A DNA stretch of 64,000 nucleotides from the NCBI GenBank assembly GCA_019828595.1, contig JAHQRK010000011.1, positions 1,426,001-1,490,000 of the forward strand, read 5' to 3'. This document shows, piece by piece, positions 1-11,848 of this stretch. Made by a program: the position numbers and the translations under genes. The notes under the pieces are model-generated. The model was not told where the DNA came from, did not search any database, and was given only the letters and a program-made list of their open reading frames with translations. This DNA comes from Aphanomyces cochlioides. Its lineage: Eukaryota; Oomycota; Saprolegniomycetes; Saprolegniales; Verrucalvaceae. Within the stretch, counting starts at the first letter, position 1, and every line of letters begins with the position of its first letter.

Positions 1-149
1 AATCGCCGGTTTTAGAGGATTCGCGTTGCAATGCTTAGGGTCCTTTACTGCAACACCTGAAATATATAGAATCAATTAAATCAACTAGACTCTTTGCACC
101 TTCGTGTTGTGTTTTTGATCTAAACAAGCACACCCCTATCGCGTCATCC

Positions 150-640
150 TCGTGTGATATATGATCAAACCTAAACATTATCAATCAATTAACATTAAAT
201 TGACTGAGCACCTCACTGACTCTGTCGACTGCGACCTACACATCAAATTCCACGATATTATAAGAAACAAATGTGTGAAGCCAGCGTCGGGAAGCAATAA
301 GCTTTTTTCAGCCAAATTTTCAAACATAGAGAAAGATAAAGGTTGTTTTCCTGTATGTTCTTTTGTCCCGTTCTGCCATTGTTTAGCCATCGTCTTTTTT
401 ATACCTTTTAAAAAAAGTCAGGATGAGAGACTTTGTGCTTTACCTGAAAACACTTCGTTCATGTCATCCCCGTATTCCTCTGGAAGAGGGCATTTATGGT
501 CCTTGTAAAGACTCTTGGTCGAGCTACGGCACCCACTGAGTGTTCCTGGGTTGATTTTTGGTTTGTTTTGAACAGTCCATTCCAAAAAATCCAAGAAGTC
601 TTGGTACTTAAATACCTCAAGGTTGATGGTTTGATGATCT
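150..640 (-). pseudogene. Crypton-type tyrosine recombinase fragment
   Basis: Reading the minus strand, a core-binding segment (…LSGCRSSTKSLYKDHKC…, about 590-450) continues through a 39-nt GT-AG intron (443-405) into …MAKQWQNGTKEHTGKQPLSF… and then …LIISWNLMCRSQSTESV…. The CRS arginine is in the place where oomycete Crypton recombinases have their first catalytic Arg. The frame then ends at about 181, and nothing resembling the HxxR and Tyr half of the recombinase follows before the window edge. Cryptons are circular-intermediate DNA transposons that use a tyrosine recombinase. This is a truncated or 5'-partial copy, and its family differs from the two other Crypton remnants in the window. 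I saw no terminal structure. Confidence rests on motif resemblance only. Confidence 0.5.
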
Positions 641-893
641 TTTGAGGCGAGGCAGGGCTTTAAGAGGTTATCTGTTCACGAGTCGACACCATTTCTTTAC
701 TTGATTTACCCCCGACCTAGAGTCTTCACATATCCTGTTGTGTCTTGCAGATTCGATGGTAAACTCAGCCGTCGCCTCCATGTTTGGAAATGTGAAGCTC
801 TCATCGATTGGCCTGGCTTTTTAACTTTCTTACAATTTGACTGGCTAGTGAGATCACAGTGAAATCGCTCTGTGTTTTCAGAAACTATTGCAA

Positions 894-1015
894 TATTATT
901 CTATGTATACAAAGGCCAAGTCATTAGACCAAACTATATTTTCAATTCTTGGAATTTACAGTGAAATTTCTCTGTAAACCGATACAAATACTTCACTGTG
1001 ATTTCTGGTGAATCA
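894..1015 (+). repeat. direct repeat copy 1 (flanks piggyBac-like remnant)
   Basis: A 122-bp stretch beginning TATTATTCTATGTATAC and ending CTGGTGAATCA recurs in the same orientation at 3657-3785. The second copy has a 7-bp GGCAAAT insertion and is otherwise almost identical. The two copies bracket the piggyBac-like pseudogene. Confidence 0.85.
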
Positions 1016-1039
1016 TGATTCACAGACCGAACACACCCT

Positions 1040-3190
1040 AAGCGCTTGCATCGGCAACTTGGCAGCAATTTCCTCACCCTGTTCGAGTTGTCGCCGTCGA
1101 GTTTGGACCTGTTTGTATTTTTTCTTCTTAATCGTTGTATTAAGTAGGGCAAAATCTTCGACTCATACGGCGGTCCAGTTGGCAAGTTAGTTGTCAGTCG
1201 TACTGTTCCTCGGCAATACAACCCCATCTTCAGCAGCGTCAGACATAATTGCAACGATGAATACCAGTTGTTCAGATTGATCACTCGGTGCGAACCTTGA
1301 ATAGATTCATAAGACAATAACACGATATGAACTTACCTTCCCATTGTTTTGTGATGTCGATAACATGTTGTCGCAGTGCACTTGGCTTGATTTCATCGCG
1401 AGGTTTTTCTGTGTCGTCGTCTGGGGCTGGCTCGCCGTCATCATCGGCTTCTTCGTCGGCTTCCACGTCAAAATTGCCTGCCGCCTTCGAGTGGATCTTG
1501 AATGCAAAAAACGTACCAAGTAGTTGCGCATGCTGCAGTGTAAATATGAAAGTGATACTTGGCCAGAGGTTTCTTGGGATTGTAGACGATGAGACTACGC
1601 GCATAACTTGACAGACACTGATCTCTCGTCCTGCCACGACGAAATTCTTGAACAATGATTTCAACAGGTTCATGAGTGGTCAGATACGCCAAAGAGTGTC
1701 CGCGGGTTCGACAACGTGATGCACGCTCGCAGTTGCTTGAATCTGTCTATCGCCATGACGCGGTCAAAGTTCTCGGTAGGCGGCATAAGGAACAACATGC
1801 TTGGTTTGGACCAATACAGACTGTACTCGCCGCATTGTACGACACTCATCATTATCAATAAGCCAATAAACTTCATCACTTCAATCAGCTCGAAGCTTTT
1901 CTTCAACTCTCGGTCACGAACGTATCCTTTAGGATGAGCGGCCTGCAGCGCTAAGGCCTTGGCGTCCGTCCGCAACGTCACGGTCTTCCAAAATCCCAGC
2001 GGCATAAATGCGAGGAAACCCTTCACGGGGCCTTTGAATAGATCCTTGGACTCGTCGGGAATGCGCAACTCGTCCACGGGCTTGTCGTCCTTGTTGTCGT
2101 CATGTTCGTATAGATGTGTAGGCCCAGCGCAGTGTCCACCGTAAGTCAATTCAACGTCTTCAAGTCCTTCAATGTCTTCTGTCGTGTCGTAATTCCCGTG
2201 CTTCTTCCAACCACGTTCGGCGTATTCACACCATTCGTCGTCGCTGCCGTCGTCAACGGGCGCATTCGGCAACAGCTCATCCTTGGTCTCTACATCGTCC
2301 TTATTCTCTTCGCCGAATGAACTGTCGATTAGGAACTTCATGTTCCACTCAGTCATCTCATGCAACTCATCATCGGGTACAAACGACGAAATTTGAAGGT
2401 AACTTCTTCCGGCGTTCATGCGTTGGTTCGTCTTCAAAGTCGCAAACTGTTCCACGCCTACAATTTAGTGAGCAAGATAAATGTGACAACACAGTACCTT
2501 TGTAAAACAGGCGTGCAGTAATCCACGGCTCCTCGCACTGGAAACGCGTGTGATTCCAAGTGATCTTGTACAATACCAGCATCGTCTTGACCGTCGCTTT
2601 TCATTTCTTGCCCGGCGTGTCGAAATCGGCATCGTTCTTGCTGCCAACAACAGAAGCATAAAGGCTTGGCAATCTGCGTAGAAATCAAGCAGTTTCTTGT
2701 CGTTCTTGTGGATCTGAGCCTCTCGTAGCGGCTTAACGATACGTTGCGAAACACGGTCTCGGATCGGTTTGACTTCTGATCTTGTGTAAATATAGCTGTC
2801 GCTTTGGATGCCTCATCCGTCGCTGGTAGGTGTAGTGAATACGATGGCCGACCGCGCTTCACCGGTGTTGATACACCTTGTACATCTTGCACCTTTGCCT
2901 TGTTCTTCGATCCCTCAGGGCGACCTCGCTTCCTTGCCGGTAGCGACACTACTTCGTGAACTCGTATGTCTCTGGCTTGGTAACACTGAGCACTGCACAC
3001 TTCTGTCCTTCCTCCACTTCAGACCACCCGTGTTTTGTGCCTTCTTCAATGATACACATATGATGGAAATTTGGACAAAAACATGCAGCACTGGCGTAGG
3101 GTGGGACCGTCTTTGTCGCTGCACACACAACACTTCTCCATGACACAGCAAATTGCAAAATGACCGTCGTTGGAAGTACCGACCAATTAG
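1040..3190 (-). pseudogene. piggyBac-like transposase, multiply frameshifted
   Basis: Pieces in order on the minus strand: a Cys-rich start (…VVCAATKTVPPYASAACFC…, 3158-2950); an AT-hook-like basic segment with two KRGRP motifs (about 2930-2850); the main open block 2455-1670, with acidic linker, GFLAFMPLGFWKTVTL and SFELIEVMKFIGLLIMMSVV; then …GRTRDQCLSSYARSLIVYNP… near 1610; and finally …LNNWYSSLQLCLTLLKMGLY… and GTVRLTTNLPTG near 1270-1190. The Pro-Lys-Lys-Pro block and the NWYSS…GTVR block match the DDE_Tnp_1_7 (piggyBac) order. At least three frame changes separate the pieces, and an acidic stretch (EADEEADDDGEPAPDDD, about 1470-1410) has no clear place in the family. I did not find piggyBac TIRs or a TTAA duplication. 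It is presumably dead. Confidence 0.7.
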
Positions 3191-3656
3191 GTACAAGGCA
3201 GTTTAAACACCAACCATTCGCAATCTATCTTCATCAGAACCGCTCCGACTCGGAGGGGGCGGAGGCGGCAGACACATGGGCACATTCAGTCGCACGGTGG
3301 CGGCGGCGGCAGGCATAGCGTCGAGTCAGAGCGTCTTGAGCAGTTGTAATCGCTGCGGCGACGGCGGCGGCAGTACAGAACACACGGTGCAGGTTCAAGG
3401 CACTTGAGCAAGCCGGTGCAAATGAGAAAGTGAGAGAAGTCTCTCTTACCAGTTCAAAATTTCAAATTCGACCAATCAACGGCGAGGGAGACTGTGGTTC
3501 AAGAGAACTATTTAAGGTAATATCAAACAATTTTCATTGGCTAAAAGGTTTAAATTAAATTTCTGGGAACCAAAAATATTCATCTTTTTACTGATTGGCG
3601 CCTGCGACCCTGCGAATCACAGACACCTTAATTGAATCAAATATAATGACTTTTGG
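3191..3656. other. gene-free stretch, GC-rich then AT-rich
   Basis: The first 200 bp is rich in GGCGGC runs and could be the 5' leader or N-terminal end of the piggyBac-like gene. No convincing reading frame on either strand. Confidence 0.5.
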
Positions 3657-3785
3657 TATTATTCTATGTATACAAAGGCCAAGTCATTCGACCAAACTAT
3701 ATTTTCAATTCTTGGAATTTACAGTGAAATTTCTCTGTAAACCGATACAAATGGCAAATACTTCACTGTGATTTCTGGTGAATCA
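3657..3785 (+). repeat. direct repeat copy 2
   Basis: Second copy of the 894-1015 repeat, same orientation, with a 7-bp GGCAAAT insertion. See that entry. Confidence 0.85.
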
Positions 3786-4302
3786 AGTATAATGACTTTT
3801 GGTATTGTGGATTCGCTAGAAATTTCACAATTTGAATTGGTTTTTGTACTGTCAAATCGATTCAAACTTGGAGCAGGCTGTCGAATCGAATACTGTAGAC
3901 TTGGCAAATCGATTTGAGAATCGACTAGCCAATCAGCTTTTACTATTCTAAATTTTCAGCCAATCGTATACCTTTAATTTTGCCACGACTCACTCTGACC
4001 TTGACAGAAAAATCGCAACAACAAAGGTTCCTTGTGCTAAAGCAGTGCGCCTGATTTCTTTAGGACATTCGTTTATATGGCCTTGGTAGAAGATATATTT
4101 AACGAGAAAAAGACATTCAAAATCGATTCGGCAAATCGACTGGTAAGTCCAAATTTGTGTGAAATTGACAATATCAATATTATTTATTTTATTCGACTGC
4201 CAGCCTGCGATTCGCAGGCTGGCAAAGTCAAGTATACTTAAGAATAAACTTGATTAGAGTATGGAACTTTCAACGGTTAAGTATTATTAATATATGTAAT
4301 AT
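3786..4302. other. non-coding, no recognised feature
   Basis: AT-rich. Several short repeats of a CAAATCGA-type motif and an imperfect CAGCCTGCGA/TCGCAGGCTGG palindrome at about 4202-4221. No supported gene. Confidence 0.5.
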
Positions 4303-4565
4303 TGTGGTTTTAATAAAAAACTGGAGTTGTGCGGAATAAATTTTGACGCAAGCAACAATTGACGCATACAAATTTCAAGTGAAAAGAAATTGAATGTTTC
4401 GAACATGTTTTCAAACATTTAAAACGTTTGAAATTACACTATTTAATGGTCTTGTTCAAGGGCAATATAAGAAAATGCTTGTAAACTTTAAATAGTGTAT
4501 GCGTCTATTAATTGAAACATTTTCGAAACATATCAAAATTCCAGTTTTGGACCCATACGACAATA
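4303..4565 (-). mobile_element. MITE (TATTGT family), copy 1
   Basis: About 263 bp with imperfect terminal inverted repeats of the form TATTGT…AAAACTGGA, and an internal inverted motif around TTCAAACATTTAAAACGTTTGAA. It faces copy 2 (4583-4860) with only 17 bp between them, so the pair forms a long foldback. It keeps the intact sequence AAGAAAATGCTTG at about 4468-4480, which is the site where the Helitron array is inserted in copy 4. Confidence 0.75.
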
Positions 4566-4582
4566 TTAATATTATACTATTA

Positions 4583-4860
4583 TATTGTCGTTTTGGTCCA
4601 AAACTGGAATTTTGATATACTTTGAAAATGTTTCAATAAATTGATGCCTACACTATTTAATATTTACGCAAACATTTTCTTATATTGACCTCGATCATGA
4701 CCATTAAATAGTGTTATTTCAAACGTTTTAAATGTTTGAAAACATGTTCGAAACATTCAATTTCTTTTCACTTGAAATTTGTATGCGTCAATTGTTGCGT
4801 CAATTTGCTTGCGTCAAAATTTATTCCGCACGACTCCAGTTTTTTATTAAAACGACAATA
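4583..4860 (+). mobile_element. MITE (TATTGT family), copy 2
   Basis: Inverted relative to copy 1 and colinear with copy 3 at 9340-9607. Same terminal motif and internal palindrome. Non-coding. Its outer end lies about 70 bp upstream of the Crinkler/RHS-like start codon, so it may contribute promoter sequence (inference). Confidence 0.75.
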
Positions 4861-4927
4861 GTAGAATGTATTACGTTTTTTGCGCTCAAATTTTTTATTC
4901 TGTTAGGGTTTGCATACAAATATCAAG

Positions 4928-6641
4928 ATGTCCATGAACCCTAACCATTCTTTTACCCCTCGGTTCTCACTTTCAAAAATGAACGCGCCCAGTCCCATCC
5001 CAGCTCAAGCGCAGACGAACGTGTCGGTCGATGCGCGAAGAGCTGATGCAGTGCAGGACGTGACTATCAACTTGCCAACTGCTTTCAAGTATAGCGCGAA
5101 AAAATTTTATGTGAGGGAATGGTACAAGTCGTATTATGATCAGGTAATTGAACTTCTACAGAAATACGACTACATCTCTGTGACGGGAACACCAGGTTTG
5201 TACTTCTATACGACTAGATGGATGAAGGGAAAGACTGAGTCGCTTTTGTGTAGGCATTGGGAAGTCGATCTTCTATGATTACTTCTTTTCTCGATACCGA
5301 AGGGAACATCCTGGGCTCGATATTGTTACTGCCTCATTCAACAAGAATCAACAACTGAAGGAGTGCGTGGTGTTTGGTCCAAATGGTGATACTCAAGTAT
5401 TTTTTGACATGGTCGACATTAGTCGTTTCGGATATCACCACCCCGAAGCCATTCATCTCTACGATGGACCGCCATCGGTGGAACCTGCTCGTTCGAAAAT
5501 GGTAACTTTCACAAGTCCCAATTTTGGTTGGCTCGATTCGATGCGGAAGAACGTTAATGCTCATTGCACGCTGTATATGCCTGTTTGGGAACTGGGCGAG
5601 TTGTGGGACGCCGTCAACTTCTTGAGTTTGAACATTTCGTCCCAAGAGTTGATCAATAGGTATCAACAACTTGGTGGTGTGCCGCGTTATTGTCTACTAA
5701 CTGAATCTGATGCTTATCAGCAAGGATTGGTCGAAATGGAAGAAGCGATTGAGAAGATTAAAACGTTCGAAGACGTTCAAGCCAGCTTTGAAAAGTCGAT
5801 GCCGAAGAATCTTGTAGTTCACCGACTGCTGCATTACTTTCCAGATAATAGTCTCCGAACTGCTACACTCGGGTTTGGTTCGGTCATGATTGGACAAGAG
5901 ATTTTTAACCGACTCCACGCCAAACTTGACCGAGAACATTGGCTTGACGGTGCAGGAAAAGCATCTACCTTTCAAGGGTGGTTGTTTGAATCTCTGGTTC
6001 ACGAAAAACTCATTACCGGTGGTGACTTTACGTACGTACAACTTGACCAACAAAGGCAGAAGCAAGAGCTATCGGTCAACCCGACCATTGGGCAGTACGA
6101 GCGGTTTGGAACCAAATTTTCTTTGGAAATGGTGTTTCGGAATGTTTATCAAATGCCGAAATCTCAATCGTTCAAGTCCATCGACTCGTATATCCTTTCC
6201 ACAAATCGGCTGTTTTTGTTCCAAATTACAATATCATACAACCATCCAGTCAATTCTGAAGGATTAGTGGATTTGTTTGCAAAGTTGGGACTTGTAGACA
6301 AGATCAAACAAAACCCAAACTTTGTTCAGCTGATTTTTGTTGTGCCTGAAGGAATGCGCGACACGTACTCGCGACAAAAGTTGATCTCCCAAGATTTGCC
6401 AAGTATGAGAGATTTGATGGCAGCAGATGTGATAAATATTCCGCGGATTGGGCCAGTCCTGCGACGGAAGTTGAACGAGAAGAAAATTTTTACTTGTTCA
6501 GATCTGAATCACCATGCACAAGATCCGGAGGTGAAATACGAGTTTGAGCTTTTGACGAAGTACATAGCTCGACTGAATCTGGTGAGCGACTTGTCGTATT
6601 TGGATATAATTCCACAATATGTGCTTGGGATGCCAGTCTAA
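4928..6641 (+). CDS. Crinkler/RHS-type P-loop NTPase with nuclease-like domain
   Basis: Two exons, 4928-5195 and 5254-6641, joined across a 58-nt GT-AG intron; about 551 residues. Splicing places the P-loop GTPGIGKS (about residues 87-94) on the exon junction, and the downstream frame continues SIFYDYFFSRYRREHPGLD. This is the layout of the eukaryotic Crinkler/RHSP effector class, thought to derive from transposon proteins: an NTPase module followed by a restriction-endonuclease-fold domain. Candidates for the latter are FQGWLFESLVHEKL (about 340) and …DSYILSTNRLFLFQITISYN… (about 420). The C-terminus has a helix-hairpin-helix-like run, IPRIGPVLRRKLNEKKI. I see no LxLFLAK or HVLVVVP header and no secretion signal, so a nuclear or selfish role is as plausible as an effector role. 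The start is the second of three possible Met codons (4910, 4928, 4979). Confidence 0.8.
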
Positions 6642-6669
6642 GTTTTGATCAATATATATTTTGTTTTTG

Positions 6670-8901
6670 CTATTTTTGCTCGCGTTTGGGACTCAACAAT
6701 CTTGGTGTCCCGCGAAACACAAAGCCTGCCCAGGCGAACAAGTGGCAGCGTTTCATTTTTACTCCACTGGAGAGTTGGAAATTCGTAGCCTTGGTTGAGT
6801 TAGACAAAGCTTTTGATAATTTGATGTCTTCGTACCTGCCGATGTATCCACGCTCGGCGATGCCAACTTTTGAAATGTTTTCGCAAGCAGTCTCGGTCTT
6901 TAGCTTGAATTCGGTTTGAGATGTGTTCGTGTACTTCTAGCCGTGCGATGTATGCCTACAAAACAACATAAGCGCATCGTCCACAATGCTTCGAGTACTG
7001 CACGCCATCGATTCCATTTATCAGCCTTGGCGCGTCGTAAACTCTCGATACGAAATGGAACGGCGAGCTGCCAGAGCCATTTTCGTTGGCGGTAGCGTGT
7101 AACCCAAGTCACGAAGCAAGCCAAGAGGCCCACAAGTCGACGACGCATGTAGCTTTCATCACACATCTTGAGGGCTGTAGTTAATTTATGTGTGAGGTGT
7201 CGCCATGCAATCCACGACTTCCGATACCACTTCATCATACGGGCATGCATGGATCTCTCCACTATATCACGGACCTTCTTTTGCCGATCACAGAATCGTC
7301 GCCAAGAGCGAAGTCGTCGACGGGACCATCGCATCATGATCTTTTGAAAATACAGACGGGCACGAATTCTGTCTTGGACAACTCGATGCCATTCACGAAG
7401 AAACATTTTTCGTGTCCAGTATGAGTGCACTGCAGCAACTTGACGTGTCCACAATGCCAGAAGAACTGCAGCATCTTCCACGACTGCTTTCCACGCAAAG
7501 AGTGCCAAAGGAACGCAGCGAGTATATTGACGGCTCTCATAGTGATTCACAGCGAGATCCATACAATGCCGCTGGTGCTGTTGCCAGCGACGCATGTATG
7601 CCGTCGACGAAATGCTCTTTCTGCCGCACGGCCAAGTGGCGCTTCCATTCAATCCACCATCTCTGCGTCTTGCTTGAATTCACACTTGCTTGTAAAAAAT
7701 GTCATGGTGGTGGCGAAGGCTTTTGTGATATTTCGATCGATTGTTCCAGACAGCGAGTGACCGTCGGAGCTTCCATGATAACATACCATGAATCATGGCG
7801 TCACGACGAGCGAGAGCTGCTCTAAATGCATTCATTCCATTCGCCAGGAGCTTTCGCGCGTGAATTTTCTAGGCATGGTCAGTAGCAATGTTGTCGTGAA
7901 GGAATATACCCTGCAAAGTCGAAGCGTGTGCTCCAGTTGCAGCATATGCTGCTGCCACTTTTAAAGCTTTTGAAGCGGAGCGTGCCGTGGTAATGGAATG
8001 TTGCAATCATTGATTTCTGCCGTAAACAAGGATCTAAACAAGGAAATGTCAGCAACATTTGAGGTCTTGGCTGTACTTGAATCTTTGTCCCTCTGCGCAA
8101 ACGCTTCCAAAATTGGTCAAGCCGCCACTGCTTAGTCCGAGCATAAATGATAATTTTCTGGCGGCGGTGCTGGATAAAGTCACACCAACGCTGCCACAGA
8201 TATTCCAGAGTTTGTTTAGTCGTGCGCTCAACCCAGTGTACATATCGCAACGTCAAGGCGTGGTGATGTCGCGAGCGAGTACGCCAAAGAGCTAATCGCG
8301 TCTTGGTTTTCCACTGCAGCATGTATAACGTCTGTAAGGAACTGTCGCGGCGCATGCGAAATCCTTGTTTCCACTGTCGCCACTTGAATTGCAAGAAAAG
8401 ATGCATGGCCAAATTCACTTGGTGGCGACGAGTGCGTTCTCCCTCAGCATATTTCCCAAATGATTCCCAACATCGTCGGAGGATTTGTCGTTGGCGCCAG
8501 AAACACTGCTGACGAATGGACTCTTCGACCTTAGTGGCATAGCGCCATGCAATCCATGAATGGCGAAGTCTTGTCGACATGTCAAGAGCCTGCAGAGCAG
8601 GAACTTTGCTCTGAACAAGGCCGTGTTTAGCTCTTCGTTGGGCAACATATCTCCTCCATTGAAGCCACCAAGGTCTGCTTCGCCGCAGCATCATGCATGC
8701 TATATTCGAGCGGAGTCGGGCTCGATGCCGAACATACCGCTTCCATGCACGCCACAGAGTGAACGCGTACAGTTTGTGGTCATGACTCCAGTAGACATTG
8801 CGATGGATTGGCAATTTCTCTGTTGTCATGGTCTTCTCAAATCGGCATGGCGTAGGTAGCGCTGGTTGCTCAAAATCAGTCTCTGCACTGGTGGGACACA
8901 C
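6670..8901 (-). CDS. Sfi1-repeat (centrin-binding) protein, gene A
   Basis: Read from 8901 down. The N-terminus has about 45 non-repeat residues, followed by many Trp/Arg-rich units such as LWRAWKRYVRHRARL, SWIAWRYATKV, WRQWKQGF and KHFKSWHRRAW. These match Sfi1 repeats, in which long helices bind centrin along a fibre at centrosomes or basal bodies. Two 3' introns fit well: 6998-6956 (43 nt) and a 46-nt intron starting at a CAG|GTACGA donor with a CTAAC branch site. After them the protein ends …GTPRLLSPKREQK at a TAG (6672-6670), tail to tail with and 28 bp from the NTPase stop. Between about 8050 and 7600 the exon path is uncertain; the frame changes there need either introns of 41 nt or less or indels. 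Function is inferred from repeats alone. Confidence 0.65.
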
Positions 8902-9339
8902 AGGAGATGCACTCTCTAGGAGCCGATCAAAGTACAGCGGTGGCGGTACCGCAGCCCAGAGACTGGAAAAAAGTTATGATATTTATTATCGATTTGATAC
9001 GAATTTCCGGACCAATGCGCAATCGAATCACGCCGGCAGGACCGATCCCAAATCGCTCTGATTGGTCAATTTGAATATACTGGTCTTTAATTGGCTGAAA
9101 TTTCGGTGCAGACATTTCAGGACAAGACGAGGAGTTCAGTGCTCTCATGGTGCATTGCATGGATCAAGCGGAACTTCAAGACTGCCCCTCGAGGAATACA
9201 AGTTCCTCTCAGAGCAATTCACAGCAGTCTCACGAAGATCAATCATCTGTGCCGTCTTCACTCTATCACACGCGTCAATGATATTGGTCATCGATTCGAC
9301 AAATCACGCTCAATTCGGAAATTTACGAAAAATCGATAA

Positions 9340-9607
9340 TATTGTCGTTTGGGTCCAAAACTGGAGTTTTGAGATGTTTCGAAAATGTTTCAATTAATTA
9401 ATGCATACATTATCTAAGGTTTACGCAAGTATTTTCTCGATCATGAACGTTAAGTAGTGTAGTTTCAAACGTTTTAAATGTTTGAAAAACATGTTCGAAG
9501 CATTCAATTTCATTTCATTTGAAGTTTGTATTGCGTCATTTTTGCGTCAAAATGGCTGCGTCGATATTTTCTTTGCAAGATTCTAGTTTTTTTCTAGAGA
9601 CACAATA
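9340..9607 (+). mobile_element. MITE (TATTGT family), copy 3
   Basis: 268 bp, starting TATTGTCGTTTGGGTCC and ending CTAGAGACACAATA, colinear with copy 2. Non-coding, single (not foldback) copy. Confidence 0.75.
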
Positions 9608-10284
9608 CAAAATATTTTGCAGATATATTTTTCGGAACTATATGGAGTTTTCTCGGTCATGACTACGGTCATACTTCATTTTTGGTCGTTTTATCACCAG
9701 GATAAAATATTCTGTTTTTTCATTTTCTTTCACAACAGGACACCAAAAATCTTGTTTTCAAGCATAAATTAGGCATCACAAGACATGTAAACTTTGTAAT
9801 GACCGCTCTAGCAGTCGAGATGGCTCTCATCATGGAGCATGATAGTCTTGACCTTGGCAGGAGTGATGACGACGAGTGTTTGTATTAGCTTAAAATTAGT
9901 AGAACGACCAGAGTTAAATATATATCTCGAATATTTATTCAGAAACAGCCAATTTAGAAATTATATCTCTGATATTTATTTTCTTGGTCATGACCTGGGC
10001 CATGACCGCAAAATTTATATTTAAATATTCATGAATAAATTATGTTTTCTCGAACCTCCAAAACTTGAATAATCTATTTAATGGATCAGCTCGAAACATA
10101 AACTATTCATGGGTATTCAAAATAAGAATATATTTTCGCGATGCGTCGGATTATTCCGAATCTTTTGCGATTGAAGGGTCGCGCAAATTTCAAGATTTAG
10201 CAGTTCATTGGCTGCTGAACAGTCGTGCGCTCACACCCATTCGTTAGTTAGCAGCAAAGCCTAGACATCATTAACCAAATTGCA
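9608..10284. other. non-coding upstream region of hAT element
   Basis: AT-rich, with several GGTCATGAC-type palindromes (about 9657-9665, 9986-10008). The left end of the hAT element should lie here, but I could not fix its terminal repeat or 8-bp target duplication. Confidence 0.4.
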
Positions 10285-11848
10285 ATGGATCAAACAAACC
10301 CAACTCCCTTGTCTGGCCACAAATTAGCTGAAATTTATTTCACTAAGAACCCTGGCACCGATGTGTGGACCTGTCTCTGCGGAGTGCAGCGGGTCCAGAA
10401 AACACCTGGTTACACGAACCTCTGCTCCCACATTCTTTCTCGCCATCCTGACTACATCCGTCTTGAATCGTCAAAACCGAGCACCACTACTGTCCTTGAC
10501 ATGGTAGTCTCCCGTAAAGTGCGCTCGGTCCATGGATGGCTTACATGGATCTCTGCCTCTCTTCTCCCCTTTTCCTTCTGCGAGAATGAGTACGTCCGTC
10601 GCTTCACAAACCTGGACCTAATATCTACAAAAGGCTTTATGGACTACATGCACCGTATGTGTTCCATTGTTGAGAACAACATTTCTCAAATGTTCCATGC
10701 TAAGTTCGCTCTCGTTCTCGATGGATGGACATCCGGCTCAACGCACTTTGTTGGAGTCTATGCTACTTTTCCATACAAATGTGATATTGGCTACAAAAAA
10801 GTGCTCCTTGCATTTGCACCTATGAATGATGAAGACTCGTTAAGTACGATTGCGCAAGTGGAATACTTGGAGTTTGTATTGGAAGTTTATGGGAAGACCC
10901 TTTCAAACGTGGTCGCACTTATCGGGGACAACTGCTCTGTCAATGTGGCGACAGCGAATCGAATTTCGACGCCTTTGATAGGCTGTGCCAGTCACAGGTT
11001 CAACCTTTTTGTGACTGATATTATCAAACCATATGAATCCAATGTCGAAAAAATCAACCAATTGATGAAGAAACTGAAGAACATCATTCTCTCTGCCCGT
11101 TTGCGTCGTTTGAACCCCTTAGCGGCAAAAACTATGAACGCAACATGGACGTCGATTCAATGCATGATAAAGCGCTACAATGACCTTCGACCATTTCTGC
11201 CTGTTTTGGCCAATGAGGAGGTTGTGAACATTTTGCCTACCCCTCGTGAAGATTGCCAAATTGAATCTTTGATGCTGGTGCTGGCTGACCTCAACACCAT
11301 CACACTTGCTCTGCAAAGAGACGATGCAACATTACTTACGGTGCGACAATATTTTGACACTGTGCTGGAAGAATACCCCGACAACACGAGCCGCCTTGGG
11401 AGTCGGGCACGCATTGTCAGCAATCCCGACTTCGAGTCTGCTGTCGTGAAAATCTTGTCTGGGGCTGAGAATTCTCTCAATGAAGTCGAAAAGGTGAGTC
11501 ATGTTCTACTTGTTTACGAATGATGGTCTTTTAGATGAATGTTGATCGTTTGATTGTTGGCATGACGACGTCGCAGTCCGTACCCTGTACGGCGCCATTG
11601 ACGCTTGCCGAGCGCGCTATGAAGAAACAGCGGCGATGCTTAGAGGTGGAATATCTCGACTGTCGATTTCTTCTTCCAACATCGAACCTCTGTGAAGGTT
11701 CTTCTCGTCCGCCAAGAGAGCTTTTGGCGATCGCCGCAAGAACATGACTCCAAAAAATTTCGAGGAGCAAATGTTCCTGCATGCCAATGCCGACTTGTGT
11801 GGCATACAGGACGTGCAAGAAATGTTGAAGAGTGCTAAACATGACTAG
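10285..11848 (+). pseudogene. hAT-family transposase, near-intact with 3' lesions
   Basis: Exon 1 (10285-11493) encodes a BED-type zinc finger (WTCLCG…NLCSHILSRH, about residues 31-53), then the catalytic core with VLDGWTSG (first Asp) and ALIGDNCSVN (second Asp), and the His-containing GCASHRFNLF. A 41-nt GT-AG intron (11494-11534) follows. The frame that encodes the C-terminal hAT dimerisation block (RFFSSAKRAFGDRRKNM, about 11697-11747) is offset from exon 1 and has a TGA just before RFFSS. So either the splice site is misplaced or a frameshift and a nonsense change have occurred. The CDS end is the TAG at 11846-11848. hAT transposases cut and paste DNA with 8-bp duplications. The copy is recent enough that the first 412 residues are unbroken. 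Confidence 0.75.

Noticed and set aside
161..508. Plus-strand open frame of 115 codons
   Set aside because: It is antisense to the Crypton-like fragment, which has recognisable motifs and an intron on the minus strand.
6686..6919. Plus-strand 77-codon frame, first taken as a separate gene
   Set aside because: The minus strand here encodes the last Sfi1-type exons of gene A (…KHFKSWHRRAWIHRQ…) through two well-formed introns, so the plus frame is a shadow.
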